NCBI GenBank assembly: GCA_963678565.1
Contig: OY782875.1
Coordinates: forward strand, 620,001 to 684,000
Reading direction: 5' to 3'
Length of the DNA stretch: 64,000 nt
DNA from: SKHV01 sp963678565
GTDB taxonomy: Bacteria; Bacteroidota; Bacteroidia; Bacteroidales; Prolixibacteraceae
Positions 18,032 through 27,293 of this stretch are shown here, in pieces. How positions within the stretch are numbered: position 1 is the stretch's first letter; each line of letters starts with the position of its first letter. The notes beneath the pieces were generated by a model, which did not search any database, had not been told where the DNA came from, and saw only the letters and a program-made list of their open reading frames with translations. A program made the position numbers and the translations under genes.

Positions 18032-19330
18032 ATGAAAAGATTTTTACCCTTAATTATTAGCGTGTTCTTTGTAATTGCGGCAAAGGCACAAACCGATTTG
18101 ATTATTTCGGAGTACGTAGAAGGCTGGTCTAGCAACCGGGCCATTGAGTTATTTAATCCCACTTCGAAGCCAATTAACTTAAAAGATTACAGAATTACAC
18201 GCTATTCAAATGGAGCAAATCCTCCTGCAACAAGTAAATATTATGTTGAACTACCTGATGTGGAATTGCAGCCTTACAAAACTTATGTTTTGGTTGTTGA
18301 CAAAAGAGATCCTGACGGCTCAGGTTTAGAAGCTCCAGTATGGAAACAACTACAAGAAAGAGCTGATTTATTTATTTGCCCAGTATACAGTACAAATAGT
18401 ACCTTATATCATAATGGAAATGATGCGATGTCTTTAGAAAAATTAGATGGTACGTTTGTTGATCTTTTTGCACGTGTTGGTTTGGAACCGTCTGAAGCAT
18501 TAATAGGTGGTTCAGATAAGAGAACTGAATGTTGGACTGATACTTTCCCATACGATGACGGGGTTGGAGTAGGAATTACTGCCGATCACACTTTGGTTCG
18601 GAAATCATCGATTGCTAATGGCGTTACTGTGAATCCTGATTATTTTAATCCTCTAGAGCAATGGGATAGCTTATCTGCCAATACTTTTTACAACTTAGGT
18701 TGGCACAAGTTCGATGGTGCTCCGGCAAATGAATCGCCTGTTTTTGCAGAAGAAGAGTATATTTTTAAAATATGGAAACAAGCTTCAGAAGGTGCTGTTG
18801 TGGCAACTTTAACTGCCGACGATGCTGAAGGTGATAACTTGAAATATTACATTAATACCGGCAACTATTTTTATTACGATGTCGATGCAGAAACATCAGA
18901 ACGTGTTGAACCATTTTCAATCGATTTAACATCGGGTGAAATTACCTTAACAGAAGCTTTATTAGAAAACAGTCCTTGGGATACCATTCATTTTACTGTT
19001 TCAGCAAACGATGGTTATACACAAAGCGAGAAGTGGGCTAATGTTGCTGTAGTGTTAACCAAGTTCAAAGTCTCAGCTTTAGAAATTGATTATGCTGGTG
19101 CTAAAATTTATCCGGCAGTTTCTAAAAGTCGTTTATTAACAGTTGAATCTTCAAAAGCCATGAAATCAATTGTGGTTTATAACATCACTGGTAAAGCAGA
19201 AGAAGTAAAGAATTTGAATCGTGCGAATCATACACAATTGTCTTTACAAAAATGTAATGCTGGTATTTACTTTGTGAAGTTGAATTATGTAGATCGCTCT
19301 TCTGAAACAAAACGAATTATTCTTCAATAA
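18032..19330 (+). CDS. Secreted lamin-tail-domain protein with T9SS sorting domain
   Basis: The 432-residue protein has a signal peptide (residues 1-19, cut after AKA), a lamin-tail domain (~20-150) beginning DLIISEYVEG with the AIELFNPT and YVLVVDK strands, and a cadherin-like region (~235-340; SPVFAEEEYIFKI, TLTADDAEGDNLKY, DLTSGEITL). The C-terminal domain (~350-432, AKIYPAVSKSR...GIYFVKL) looks like a T9SS type A domain in which the usual YPNP is altered to YPAV. Lamin-tail domains are common on secreted nucleases and phosphatases and may bind polymer or DNA. It is the first gene of a three-gene locus with a TonB-dependent receptor and an endonuclease. Confidence 0.8.
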   Translation: MKRFLPLIISVFFVIAAKAQTDLIISEYVEGWSSNRAIELFNPTSKPINLKDYRITRYSNGANPPATSKYYVELPDVELQPYKTYVLVVDKRDPDGSGLEAPVWKQLQERADLFICPVYSTNSTLYHNGNDAMSLEKLDGTFVDLFARVGLEPSEALIGGSDKRTECWTDTFPYDDGVGVGITADHTLVRKSSIANGVTVNPDYFNPLEQWDSLSANTFYNLGWHKFDGAPANESPVFAEEEYIFKIWKQASEGAVVATLTADDAEGDNLKYYINTGNYFYYDVDAETSERVEPFSIDLTSGEITLTEALLENSPWDTIHFTVSANDGYTQSEKWANVAVVLTKFKVSALEIDYAGAKIYPAVSKSRLLTVESSKAMKSIVVYNITGKAEEVKNLNRANHTQLSLQKCNAGIYFVKLNYVDRSSETKRIILQ

Positions 19331-19338
19331 GAAAAATG

Positions 19339-19373
19339 GGCTGCAGTATTTATTAATATGCTGTAGCCTTTTA
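19339..19373 (+). terminator. Intercistronic hairpin between lamin-tail gene and TonB receptor
   Basis: GGCTGCAG (19339-19346) pairs with CTGTAGCC (19361-19368) through 8 bp including one G-T wobble, followed by TTTTACATTTTAAT. It may be a partial terminator that sets relative expression, since no new -7 box is visible before the receptor. Confidence 0.55.
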
Positions 19374-19406
19374 CATTTTAATCATTCCTACAGAATAAAA
19401 ATTCAT

Positions 19407-22094
19407 ATGAGGTATTTTATTAGCCTTATCGCATTCTTGATTGTGAGCATTCAGTTATGCGCTCAAGGAAGATTGTTTGGTAAAATAACCGATGGAAACA
19501 CCGGAGAAACTTTAATTGGAGCAACTGTAATTTATAAAGAACCACAAGGAACAGTAAGTAATATGGATGGCTATTACGAAATTGTTTTGCCTGAAGGGAC
19601 TTATAATATTGTGGTATCGTTTATCGGTTACGAAACAATTAGTAAGGAAGTAAAAATTAGCAATCAAGATTTAGAAGTTAATTTCGAAATGAACTCAAAT
19701 CTCCAACTATTGGAGATTGATGTGGTGGGCGACATCGCAAAATCGCGTGAAACGCCAGTGGCATTCTCAACCATTTCACCTAAAGCTTTACAAGAAGTTA
19801 TATCGAATCAGGATTTACCAATGGTTTTGAATTCAACTCCCGGTATTTATGCTGCAACCGAAGGGGGTGGCGATGGGGATGCTCAAGTTTCGATTCGTGG
19901 TTTTAGTCAACGAAATGTGGGGGTGTTGTTAGATGGAGTTCCTGTAAACGATATGGAAAATGGGCATGTTTATTGGTCGAATTGGTTCGGATTAGATGCA
20001 GTGACCCGTTCAATGCAAGTTCAACGCGGGCTTAGTGCTTCAAAATTAGCACTTCCTTCGGTAGGAGGAACCATCAATATCCTAACCAAAGGAATGGACA
20101 ACAAAAAGGAGGCTTCAATAAAACAAGAAATAGGATCTAATGGATACATTCGTACTACGATTGGTTTGAATTCCGGCGTTATTGGCAACGGATGGGGTTT
20201 CTCATTTGCAGGATCTTACAAACAAGGAAATGGTTGGGTAGATCAAACATGGACAAAAGGCTTTTTCTATTATGGGAAAATTGATAAACGATTGAACAAT
20301 CATACTATTTCGCTATCTGCTTATGGAGCACCACAGAGTCATGCACAACGTAGCTATCAATTACCAATTCAACACTATAGTTCCGAAATTGCAAGAGAGT
20401 TAGGTGTTCCTGAAGAAGATATAGAAGCAACAACTGCGCGAGGTATACAGTATAACCAACATTGGGGATATTTAGCCCGTACTTTAGAAGATTCAACGGC
20501 GGTGCCTCAACCATTTTCTGAGCGTGTAAATCAGTATCATAAGCCGCAATTCACGTTAAAAGATTCATGGGTAGTGAACGATCGGGTTTTTATTTCGAAT
20601 ATTTTGTATGCCTCAATTGGTAATGGAGGAGGTGTTAGAACAAATACAACAGCATCAATTGATACCGAAACAGGACAAATGAATTTGCAAAATATTTATG
20701 ATGTAAATACCGGTCCTTATGCAATCAATCGTAGAGTTGATCCTGAATTACGTCAATCAACCAATTATATGCGTCGTTTGGTAAATAGTCACCGTTGGTT
20801 TGGCGCATTGTCTACCATTAATTTCGATATAAATGAATGGCATACTTTTTCCGGTGGTGTTGATTTACGTACTTATCGCGGAATTCATTACGAAGAAGTA
20901 TATGATTTGATGGGGGGAGAATATGCTCTATTTGATTATCGTGAACGTGGAGTTGAACTTTCGGAGTATATGTTGAAAGAAGGAGATATTAATAATTATC
21001 ATAACGATGGTTTCGTACGTTGGGGGGGGCTATTTGCGCAATGGGAATATAAAACTCCTGTGTATACCGCCTTTGTAAATTTAACGGGTTCCGAATCTGG
21101 ATATCAAAGAGCTGATTATATTTTATTTCGAAAAGATTTTGAAGCAGAAGAGCGCGAAGGTTTTACTTATTTCGATGATGAAGATGGTCATAAAGTGGAG
21201 GTAACTCCATGGAAATGGTTCCCGGGATATACCGCAAAAGGTGGAGCCAACTACAACATCAATAACCGAATGAATGCATTCTTTAATTTAGGATATTTGA
21301 ACAAAGCACCTCGTTTTAGCAATGTGTTCGATTACGATAACGTACTTTTTACCAACATCGAAAATGAGCGGATTAAATCTTTTGAGTTAGGATATTCATA
21401 CAATAGCGCTATTTTTTCATCAAATTTGAATGCTTATTACACGGTTTGGGAAAACAAACCTGTCGATGGTGGAAGTAAATTTGTCGACGACATTACTCAA
21501 GAAGAATATTCGCTAAACATCAATGGAATGGATGCTTTGCATAAAGGTTTAGAGGTCGATTTTATTTACAAACCTTTGCACAATTTAGATTTTCAGGGAA
21601 TTATGTCTTTAGGTGATTGGCGTTGGAATAGCTCCGATTCTGCTCGCGTGTACGACGATAATCAGAATCTAATTAAAACGGTCGCTTTTAATGCAAAAGG
21701 AATTCATGTTGGAAACTCTGCACAAACTCAAATAGGAGCAAATATACGATGGGAACCCATTAAAGGATTTTATATCAAACCGCAGATAACCTTCTTTGAT
21801 CGTTATTATGCCGAGTTTGATCCACTCACTTTAGGAGATGATCCTGAAGAATCATGGAGGATACCTTCTTATTCGATCTACGATTTACACCTCGGATATA
21901 GTTTTAGAGTCATGGAAAAAAGAGTGATTGCACGTGCAAATATTTTAAACGTATTTGATAAAGCACGAATTATCAGAGCACAAAATAACGACCAGTACAA
22001 TGGTCAAACTTACAACGAAAATGATGCAAAATCGGCGTCTGTATTCTTTGGCTTAGGACGAACAGTGAACTTGAGCTTAAAGCTTATTTTATAG
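19407..22094 (+). CDS. TonB-dependent outer-membrane receptor
   Basis: The 895-residue protein has a signal peptide (to ~20), a carboxypeptidase-regulatory-like beta domain (~22-105; GKITDGNTGETLIGATV...VSFIGYETISKEV), a plug domain (~110-225; SPKALQEVISNQDLPMVLNS, GDAQVSIRGFSQRNVGVLLD, GVPVNDMENGHVYWSNW) and a 22-strand-type barrel to the C-terminus. These receptors import large or scarce nutrients across the outer membrane using TonB energy. No SusD-like partner is adjacent, so it is not a classical polysaccharide locus. Position between a lamin-tail protein and a secreted endonuclease suggests uptake of a DNA- or phosphate-derived product (inference). Confidence 0.9.
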   Translation: MRYFISLIAFLIVSIQLCAQGRLFGKITDGNTGETLIGATVIYKEPQGTVSNMDGYYEIVLPEGTYNIVVSFIGYETISKEVKISNQDLEVNFEMNSNLQLLEIDVVGDIAKSRETPVAFSTISPKALQEVISNQDLPMVLNSTPGIYAATEGGGDGDAQVSIRGFSQRNVGVLLDGVPVNDMENGHVYWSNWFGLDAVTRSMQVQRGLSASKLALPSVGGTINILTKGMDNKKEASIKQEIGSNGYIRTTIGLNSGVIGNGWGFSFAGSYKQGNGWVDQTWTKGFFYYGKIDKRLNNHTISLSAYGAPQSHAQRSYQLPIQHYSSEIARELGVPEEDIEATTARGIQYNQHWGYLARTLEDSTAVPQPFSERVNQYHKPQFTLKDSWVVNDRVFISNILYASIGNGGGVRTNTTASIDTETGQMNLQNIYDVNTGPYAINRRVDPELRQSTNYMRRLVNSHRWFGALSTINFDINEWHTFSGGVDLRTYRGIHYEEVYDLMGGEYALFDYRERGVELSEYMLKEGDINNYHNDGFVRWGGLFAQWEYKTPVYTAFVNLTGSESGYQRADYILFRKDFEAEEREGFTYFDDEDGHKVEVTPWKWFPGYTAKGGANYNINNRMNAFFNLGYLNKAPRFSNVFDYDNVLFTNIENERIKSFELGYSYNSAIFSSNLNAYYTVWENKPVDGGSKFVDDITQEEYSLNINGMDALHKGLEVDFIYKPLHNLDFQGIMSLGDWRWNSSDSARVYDDNQNLIKTVAFNAKGIHVGNSAQTQIGANIRWEPIKGFYIKPQITFFDRYYAEFDPLTLGDDPEESWRIPSYSIYDLHLGYSFRVMEKRVIARANILNVFDKARIIRAQNNDQYNGQTYNENDAKSASVFFGLGRTVNLSLKLIL

Positions 22095-22121
22095 TATTTC
22101 AAAACGAATGAAAACAGTTCA

Positions 22122-24302
22122 ATGAAAAAAATATTTTCAATTCAAATTCTTTTATTCTTCGGTCTTATTGCTTCTGCACAGCCGGTAGGATATTACAACG
22201 GAACTTCCGGGTTAAAAGGGGAGGAGTTAAAAACCAAACTGAATGAAATTATCGACGATCACATCGATTTTTCATACAGTCAGGCAAAATACTTAATAAA
22301 TTACACCGACTCTGATCCGGCCAACGAGGACAATGTAATTCTGTTTTACACACAGCGTTCGCAAGATGCCGATACTTATGGTGTTGGTGGAAATTTTATT
22401 AACCGTGAACATGTTTGGGCAAAATCGCATGGTACTTTTGCCGATATACGCCCAATGGATGGCGATATTAATAACTTACGCCCAGCCGACGGCTCGGTAA
22501 ATGTTTCGAGAAGCAATAAGGATTTTGGTGTGGTGCAACCCAATGGAACAGAACACGATGAAGCTGAAGGTTGTTGGTACAACAACGATTATTGGGAGCC
22601 TAGTGCTGCAACCAAAGGCCAAGTAGCGCGTATTTTGCTTTATATGGCAACCCGTTACGAAGGTGCAAATGGCGAGTTAGATTTAGAAGTAGTGAACGGT
22701 AAAGATACTTATCCTAACCCCGAACATGGTGACTTAGCAACATTGTTGGAATGGAATAGAACCTATCCTCCTTCCGATTTTGAACGACGCCGAGCCAATC
22801 GAATCTATTCGATTCAGCAAAACCGAAATCCATTTGTCGATCACCCCGAGTGGGCCGATTTAATTTGGAGCGACGCTACATTAAATTCAATTCAGTTTGA
22901 TCAATTTGAAATGATCCCAGGCATTCCTGTTACAGGAGGAAACGTTACCATCAATTTTGAAGTTGATACTGATTTGACGCTCGATGCACTCACTGTTTAT
23001 TGGGGGAATACATACAATAGTGAGGTATATTCAACAACTTTAAGTGTGGAGTCTGGTGAAAAGTCTTTTTCAATTCCGCTAAATACTTTTTCCGAAGAGG
23101 AGGAAGTGTTTTATAAAGTTGTAGCCAAATCTGGCGAAATTGAAACTAGTTCATGTGGCAATTTTGAAATACCACGAAGAATAGAGCCTTCCGATTTAAC
23201 GTCTATTGCTAGTATTCAAGGAACCGGAAATTCTTCATCATTCGACGGTAAGAAAGTTATTATTGCCGGACGCGTAACAGCAGTTTTAGATAATTCATTT
23301 TATATGCAGTCTGGCAATGCCGAAAATTCTGGGATCTGTGTTTATGGATCGCTAAAAGTTGGCAACTTGGGCGATAGCGTTCTGGTGGCCGGAGAAGTTA
23401 CCGAATACCAGAATTTAACTGAACTTAGTTATGTCGATTATTTCTATAATTTTAAAGATACTAAGCCCGTTGTGCCGATCGAAATTACAGCCAACGACAT
23501 CTCTGAGAAATACGAAGGCATGTTGGTGAATATTCCCAACATTACTTTCGATAATCCCGGTACCGAGATTCCATACGATAACGGAACATCGGTAAAATTT
23601 TCCGACGGAACTGCATCAGCAACAATTTATTCTCGCTATGATTCTCGTTTGGGGGGAGAAACTTTACCCGAAGGAGTGCACAATTTAGTGGGAGTGGTGA
23701 GCCAATATCAGGACTCTTATCAAATTTTAATGCACGATTTCAGTGGTTTAAGCCTAGGCAGCGACAGCGAAGTACCCGAAGTAACTTCTGTTAAAGTTGT
23801 AAATGCAACCACGATCGAGTTATTGTTTAACGAAATAGTGAGTGTCGAAAGTGCAAGTGATATCGAAAACTATAACCTTTCAGGCGGGATTGAAATTACG
23901 CAGGTTTATCGCTACTCAAGTGGTAAAAAGGTATTATTGTTGGTCGAAAATATGAGCATTGGCGATCATACCTTAACCATCAACAATGTTGAGGATTTGT
24001 ATGGAAACAAAATCAACAATGCAGAATATGCCTTTCATTCCGATGTTACATCAACCAATAAATTTGCCACTTCTACTTTAAAAGTATATCCGAACCCGGC
24101 TGCCGATGGGCGATTTTCTGTGAAAAACACGTCACGAATTGTAAGTCTAAAGCTTTCCGATATGGGGGGCAAAATATTGATGCAAAAAAAGTGCAACGAT
24201 TTTGAAACATCGCTGAATCTGAATCTTCGAAAAGGAATTTATTTCCTCGAATCGTTTGACGAAAAGCACCAACGAGCAATCACAAAACTAATAGTAAACT
24301 GA
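22122..24302 (+). CDS. Secreted endonuclease I-family nuclease with OB-fold and T9SS domain
   Basis: The 726-residue protein starts with a signal peptide (1-19). Residues ~25-250 form an endonuclease I (EndA/NucM-like) domain with the catalytic NREHVWAKSH motif (His97) and a DINNLRPAD motif (115-123). Next come a beta-sandwich (~265-350) and an OB-fold-like domain (~360-540, ASIQGTG...VIIAGRV...FYMQSG) of the type fused to extracellular nucleases. An Ig-like domain (~545-635, VTSVKVVNATTIELLFNEIV) and a T9SS type A sorting domain (LKVYPNPAADGRF, ~645-726) follow. It should cut DNA or RNA outside the cell. It starts 27 nt after the receptor gene and is probably co-transcribed. Confidence 0.88.
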   Translation: MKKIFSIQILLFFGLIASAQPVGYYNGTSGLKGEELKTKLNEIIDDHIDFSYSQAKYLINYTDSDPANEDNVILFYTQRSQDADTYGVGGNFINREHVWAKSHGTFADIRPMDGDINNLRPADGSVNVSRSNKDFGVVQPNGTEHDEAEGCWYNNDYWEPSAATKGQVARILLYMATRYEGANGELDLEVVNGKDTYPNPEHGDLATLLEWNRTYPPSDFERRRANRIYSIQQNRNPFVDHPEWADLIWSDATLNSIQFDQFEMIPGIPVTGGNVTINFEVDTDLTLDALTVYWGNTYNSEVYSTTLSVESGEKSFSIPLNTFSEEEEVFYKVVAKSGEIETSSCGNFEIPRRIEPSDLTSIASIQGTGNSSSFDGKKVIIAGRVTAVLDNSFYMQSGNAENSGICVYGSLKVGNLGDSVLVAGEVTEYQNLTELSYVDYFYNFKDTKPVVPIEITANDISEKYEGMLVNIPNITFDNPGTEIPYDNGTSVKFSDGTASATIYSRYDSRLGGETLPEGVHNLVGVVSQYQDSYQILMHDFSGLSLGSDSEVPEVTSVKVVNATTIELLFNEIVSVESASDIENYNLSGGIEITQVYRYSSGKKVLLLVENMSIGDHTLTINNVEDLYGNKINNAEYAFHSDVTSTNKFATSTLKVYPNPAADGRFSVKNTSRIVSLKLSDMGGKILMQKKCNDFETSLNLNLRKGIYFLESFDEKHQRAITKLIVN

Positions 24303-24756
24303 AAATAGGAACAAACTTCAAAGTTTATAACCATTGAGGCAGTGGTTCAAAAAGGAAGACTATAGTCGATATCCATATCAATTCAACTTGAATATCATCA
24401 GGCTGATCAATATTTCCATGCTTTTAGCATCCTTTTAAGGATGCTAAAAGCAATTGAAATATCTCATTATAGTTTATTTATAAGTACCCTGTAGAGGGTA
24501 AATCATTCTTATATAGGGAATAAATATTTAGCAGGAAGGTCTAAAAAGGCCGAGCTAAAAAAATAAGATTAAGTAGGAAGGTAATAAGATATAGGAAAAA
24601 GGAATTATAAATCTTTAATAAGGTGTAATGAATGCAAGTTAAGGAGTAAATATTTATGCTTAAGGTAAAAGTGAGAGGGCCTAAGGTATTATTATGAATT
24701 TTATTCTTAAAAGTCGTATCTTACATACAAGCAGTAACTTGTAATTTATTAAGATC
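24303..24756. other. 454-nt intergenic region with perfect palindrome
   Basis: The spacer contains a 32-nt near-perfect palindrome at 24420-24451, a small TACCCT/AGGGTA hairpin near 24484-24499, and a purine-rich stretch (24530-24600) with the word aggaaggt twice. I see no promoter box, coding frame of note or transposon end. Confidence 0.5.
24420..24451. repeat. 32-nt palindrome with 15-bp arms
   Basis: GCTTTTAGCATCCTT (24420-24434) is followed by a 2-nt spacer and its exact reverse complement (24437-24451). There is no adjacent T-run on either side, so it is not a typical intrinsic terminator. Confidence 0.75.
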
Positions 24757-25117
24757 ATGATTCAATACAATTTTCAACGTCTATTTACAATCAAAGGAAT
24801 TATAAAACCTTTCGCCTTTTTAGTAAAAGCCGGATTTTCACATAACTTTGCTACCAAAGTTAAAAACAATAGAGTAAACCGCCTCAATTTAGATTTGCTC
24901 GAACGACTTTGTATTGCGCTCAACTGTTCGCCCAACGATCTCATGGAGTTTATACCCGATAACGATAAACAACTCAACCCAAATCATCCACTATTCTCCT
25001 TACAACGTACCGATAATTCTTGAGATTAACAAATCGCTAAGCAACATGACAATGGCCGATATCAACGAAATTCAGGAATTTATTCAAGAACGAAACAAGG
25101 CAAATGCTGCCAATTAG
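24757..25117 (+). pseudogene. Frameshifted XRE/Cro-type helix-turn-helix regulator
   Basis: The first frame (24757-25023) encodes 88 residues resembling Bacteroidota XRE-family regulators: MIQYNFQRLF start, the recognition region KAGFSHNFATKVKNNRVNRL and LDLLERLCIALNCSPNDLMEFIPD. It stops after SLQRTDNS. The +1 frame continues with LEINKSLSNMTMADINEIQE and ends at 25117, which matches the short C-terminal helix expected in intact relatives. Removing one T in AATTCTT near 25015-25021 joins the two. The DNA-binding part is complete, so the short form could still bind DNA. A sequencing error is a simple alternative. The photolyase gene follows 14 nt later. Confidence 0.65.
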
Positions 25118-25131
25118 CAATGAAGTTTTAA

Positions 25132-26499
25132 ATGAAACAGTTTAAAAAAGCCATTCATATCTTTCGTCGCGATCTTCGTCTGCAAGATAATACGGCATTA
25201 TTGGCAGCTATAGAAAACTCAGAGTTAGTAATTCCGATTTTTATTTTTGATAATCGTCAGCTCGATCATCCATACCGAGGAAATAATAGTTTCGAATTTC
25301 TAATTAATTCTCTGAATGAACTTAAAGAAGAACTTGTTCGCAAAGGCGGAAAACTTCATTGTTTCAAAGGTATTGTGAAGGAGGTGATTGCAGAATTGCT
25401 CGATAAAAACGAAATCGATGCTGTTTTTGTAAATCGCGATTATACGCCTTTTAGTCGCCAGCGAGACGAGGAAATTGCTATGATTTGCAGGCAACACGAG
25501 ATCCCGTTGAATAGTTTTGCCGATGCGCTATTAACTGAACCCGAGCAGGTTTCAAAAAAAGATGGAAAACCCTATACCGTGTTCACGCCATTTATGCGCA
25601 CTGCCAAACTTTTCGATGTCAAGAAACCACAAGTGCTTGCAACTATCAATTTTGCAGAAAAGCCCGTGTCGTCGTTTCATTTCAACGATCCGAAAGCACA
25701 GGTTCCAGTTTCTAATTCAAACTTGCGAGTAAAAGGCGGACGAAAAGAAGGCAAACAATTGCTTCAAAATATTTCAACTTTTGCCGATTATCATCAAAAC
25801 AGGGATTTGCCATCGGTTGCCGGAACCAGTTTATTGTCGGCTCATCATAAATTCGGAACGATTTCCATTCGCGAAACTTATTGGAATACTGTTGTAGAAT
25901 TCGGGAAGGAGCATCCCATGATCAATGAACTCTATTGGCGCGATTTTTTTAGTCATATTGCTTTTCACTTTCCTAAAGTACTGGGAAATGCTTTTCAGGA
26001 TAAGTATAATAATGTGGCTTGGAAGCACGATGAGGTCCTTTTTCAGAAATGGTGTAAAGGACAAACCGGCTTCCCAATTGTAGATGCAGGAATGCGCGAA
26101 TTAAACAAAACCGGATACATGCACAATCGGGTGCGAATGATAACGGCTTCATTTCTTACCAAAGATCTGCACATCGATTGGCGCTGGGGCGAACGATACT
26201 TTGCTCAACAATTAGTTGATTACGATCCGGCCGTTAATAACGGTAACTGGCAATGGGCGGCTTCAACTGGCTGCGATGCACAACCCTATTTCCGAATTTT
26301 CAATCCATGGCGACAACAACAGCGCTTTGATCCCGATGCCGTTTACATTAAAAATTGGATTCCTGAACTTCGAAATTTGAGTGCAAAAGAAATTCTAAAA
26401 TTAGAGGAAGCACCTAATTTGTATTCGAATTATGTAAGGCCAATTGTAAAGCATAAGGAGCAAGCCGAAATTGCCAAACAATTATTCAAGCTTATTTGA
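25132..26499 (+). CDS. phr: Deoxyribodipyrimidine photolyase
   Basis: The 455-residue protein belongs to the photolyase/cryptochrome class I family, which repairs UV-induced cyclobutane dimers with light, using FAD and an antenna cofactor. The N-terminal Rossmann domain starts AIHIFRRDLRLQDNTAL. The FAD domain contains ELYWRDFFSHIAFHFP (~264-279), GQTGFPIVDAGMREL (~305-319), GYMHNRVRMITASFL (~322-336), the tight-binding region DWRWGERYFAQQLVDYDP and WQWAASTGCDAQPYFRIFNP (~379-398). The usual Trp electron-transfer residues in these segments are kept. It is preceded by the frameshifted XRE gene. Confidence 0.93.
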   Translation: MKQFKKAIHIFRRDLRLQDNTALLAAIENSELVIPIFIFDNRQLDHPYRGNNSFEFLINSLNELKEELVRKGGKLHCFKGIVKEVIAELLDKNEIDAVFVNRDYTPFSRQRDEEIAMICRQHEIPLNSFADALLTEPEQVSKKDGKPYTVFTPFMRTAKLFDVKKPQVLATINFAEKPVSSFHFNDPKAQVPVSNSNLRVKGGRKEGKQLLQNISTFADYHQNRDLPSVAGTSLLSAHHKFGTISIRETYWNTVVEFGKEHPMINELYWRDFFSHIAFHFPKVLGNAFQDKYNNVAWKHDEVLFQKWCKGQTGFPIVDAGMRELNKTGYMHNRVRMITASFLTKDLHIDWRWGERYFAQQLVDYDPAVNNGNWQWAASTGCDAQPYFRIFNPWRQQQRFDPDAVYIKNWIPELRNLSAKEILKLEEAPNLYSNYVRPIVKHKEQAEIAKQLFKLI

Positions 26500-26557
26500 C
26501 AATCATTGATTAACTTTCTATTTTTAACCAATTCATTCAATCGGAAAATCAAAATTT

Positions 26558-27274
26558 ATGTCTACACCTTATAAAAGAATATTATTAAAGCTTTCTGGCG
26601 AATCATTGATGGGAAATCAAGGCTACGGTATCGATCCGGAAAGACTTTCAGAATACGCAAATCAAATTAAAGAAGCGGTTGCTACCGGAGTACAAATTGG
26701 CATTGTAATTGGCGGAGGAAACATCTTCCGCGGTTTAAGTGGAGCCACTAAAGGTTTCGATCGTGTAAAAGGCGATCAAATGGGAATGTTGGCCACGGTG
26801 ATAAACAGTTTGGCTTTACAGTCGTCGCTTGAATCAATTGGCGTAAAAGCACACACGCTTTCTGCCATTCGCATGGAGCCAATTGGAGAGTACTATTCGA
26901 AGCAAAAAGCCATTGATGCTTTAAATGATGGTCATGTCGTGATCATCTCGGCAGGAACCAGCAATCCATACTTCACCACCGATACCGCTTCGGCATTGCG
27001 TGCCATCGAAATCGAAGCCGATGTGATGTTCAAAGGAACACGTGTTGATGGAATTTATACGGCTGATCCTGAAACAGATCCAACAGCAACTAAATTCGAT
27101 AAAATTTCTTACGATGAAATCTACAATAAAGGTTTGAAAATAATGGATTTAACGGCGACGGCTTTGTGCAAAGAAAACCGGATGCCAATTTATGTTTTTG
27201 ATATGGACACCAAAGGCAACTTAATGAAAGTGCTTACTGGAGAAAATATCGGAACCTACGTATACGAAGATTAA
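26558..27274 (+). CDS. pyrH: Uridylate kinase PyrH
   Basis: PyrH phosphorylates UMP to UDP in pyrimidine nucleotide synthesis and is usually hexameric and GTP-regulated. The 238-residue protein shows the amino-acid-kinase fold: KRILLKLSGESLMG at the N-terminus, VIGGGNIFRGLSGA (~49-62), DQMGMLATVINSLALQ (~72-87), ISAGTSNPYFTTDTASALRA (~131-150) and ADVMFKGTRVDGIYTADP (~155-172). Length is typical. The genes often next to pyrH (frr, tsf, rpsB) are absent here. A terminator follows the gene and overlaps the end of the opposite one. Confidence 0.95.
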   Translation: MSTPYKRILLKLSGESLMGNQGYGIDPERLSEYANQIKEAVATGVQIGIVIGGGNIFRGLSGATKGFDRVKGDQMGMLATVINSLALQSSLESIGVKAHTLSAIRMEPIGEYYSKQKAIDALNDGHVVIISAGTSNPYFTTDTASALRAIEIEADVMFKGTRVDGIYTADPETDPTATKFDKISYDEIYNKGLKIMDLTATALCKENRMPIYVFDMDTKGNLMKVLTGENIGTYVYED

Positions 27275-27293
27275 CGAGTCTAATTGAAATAAT

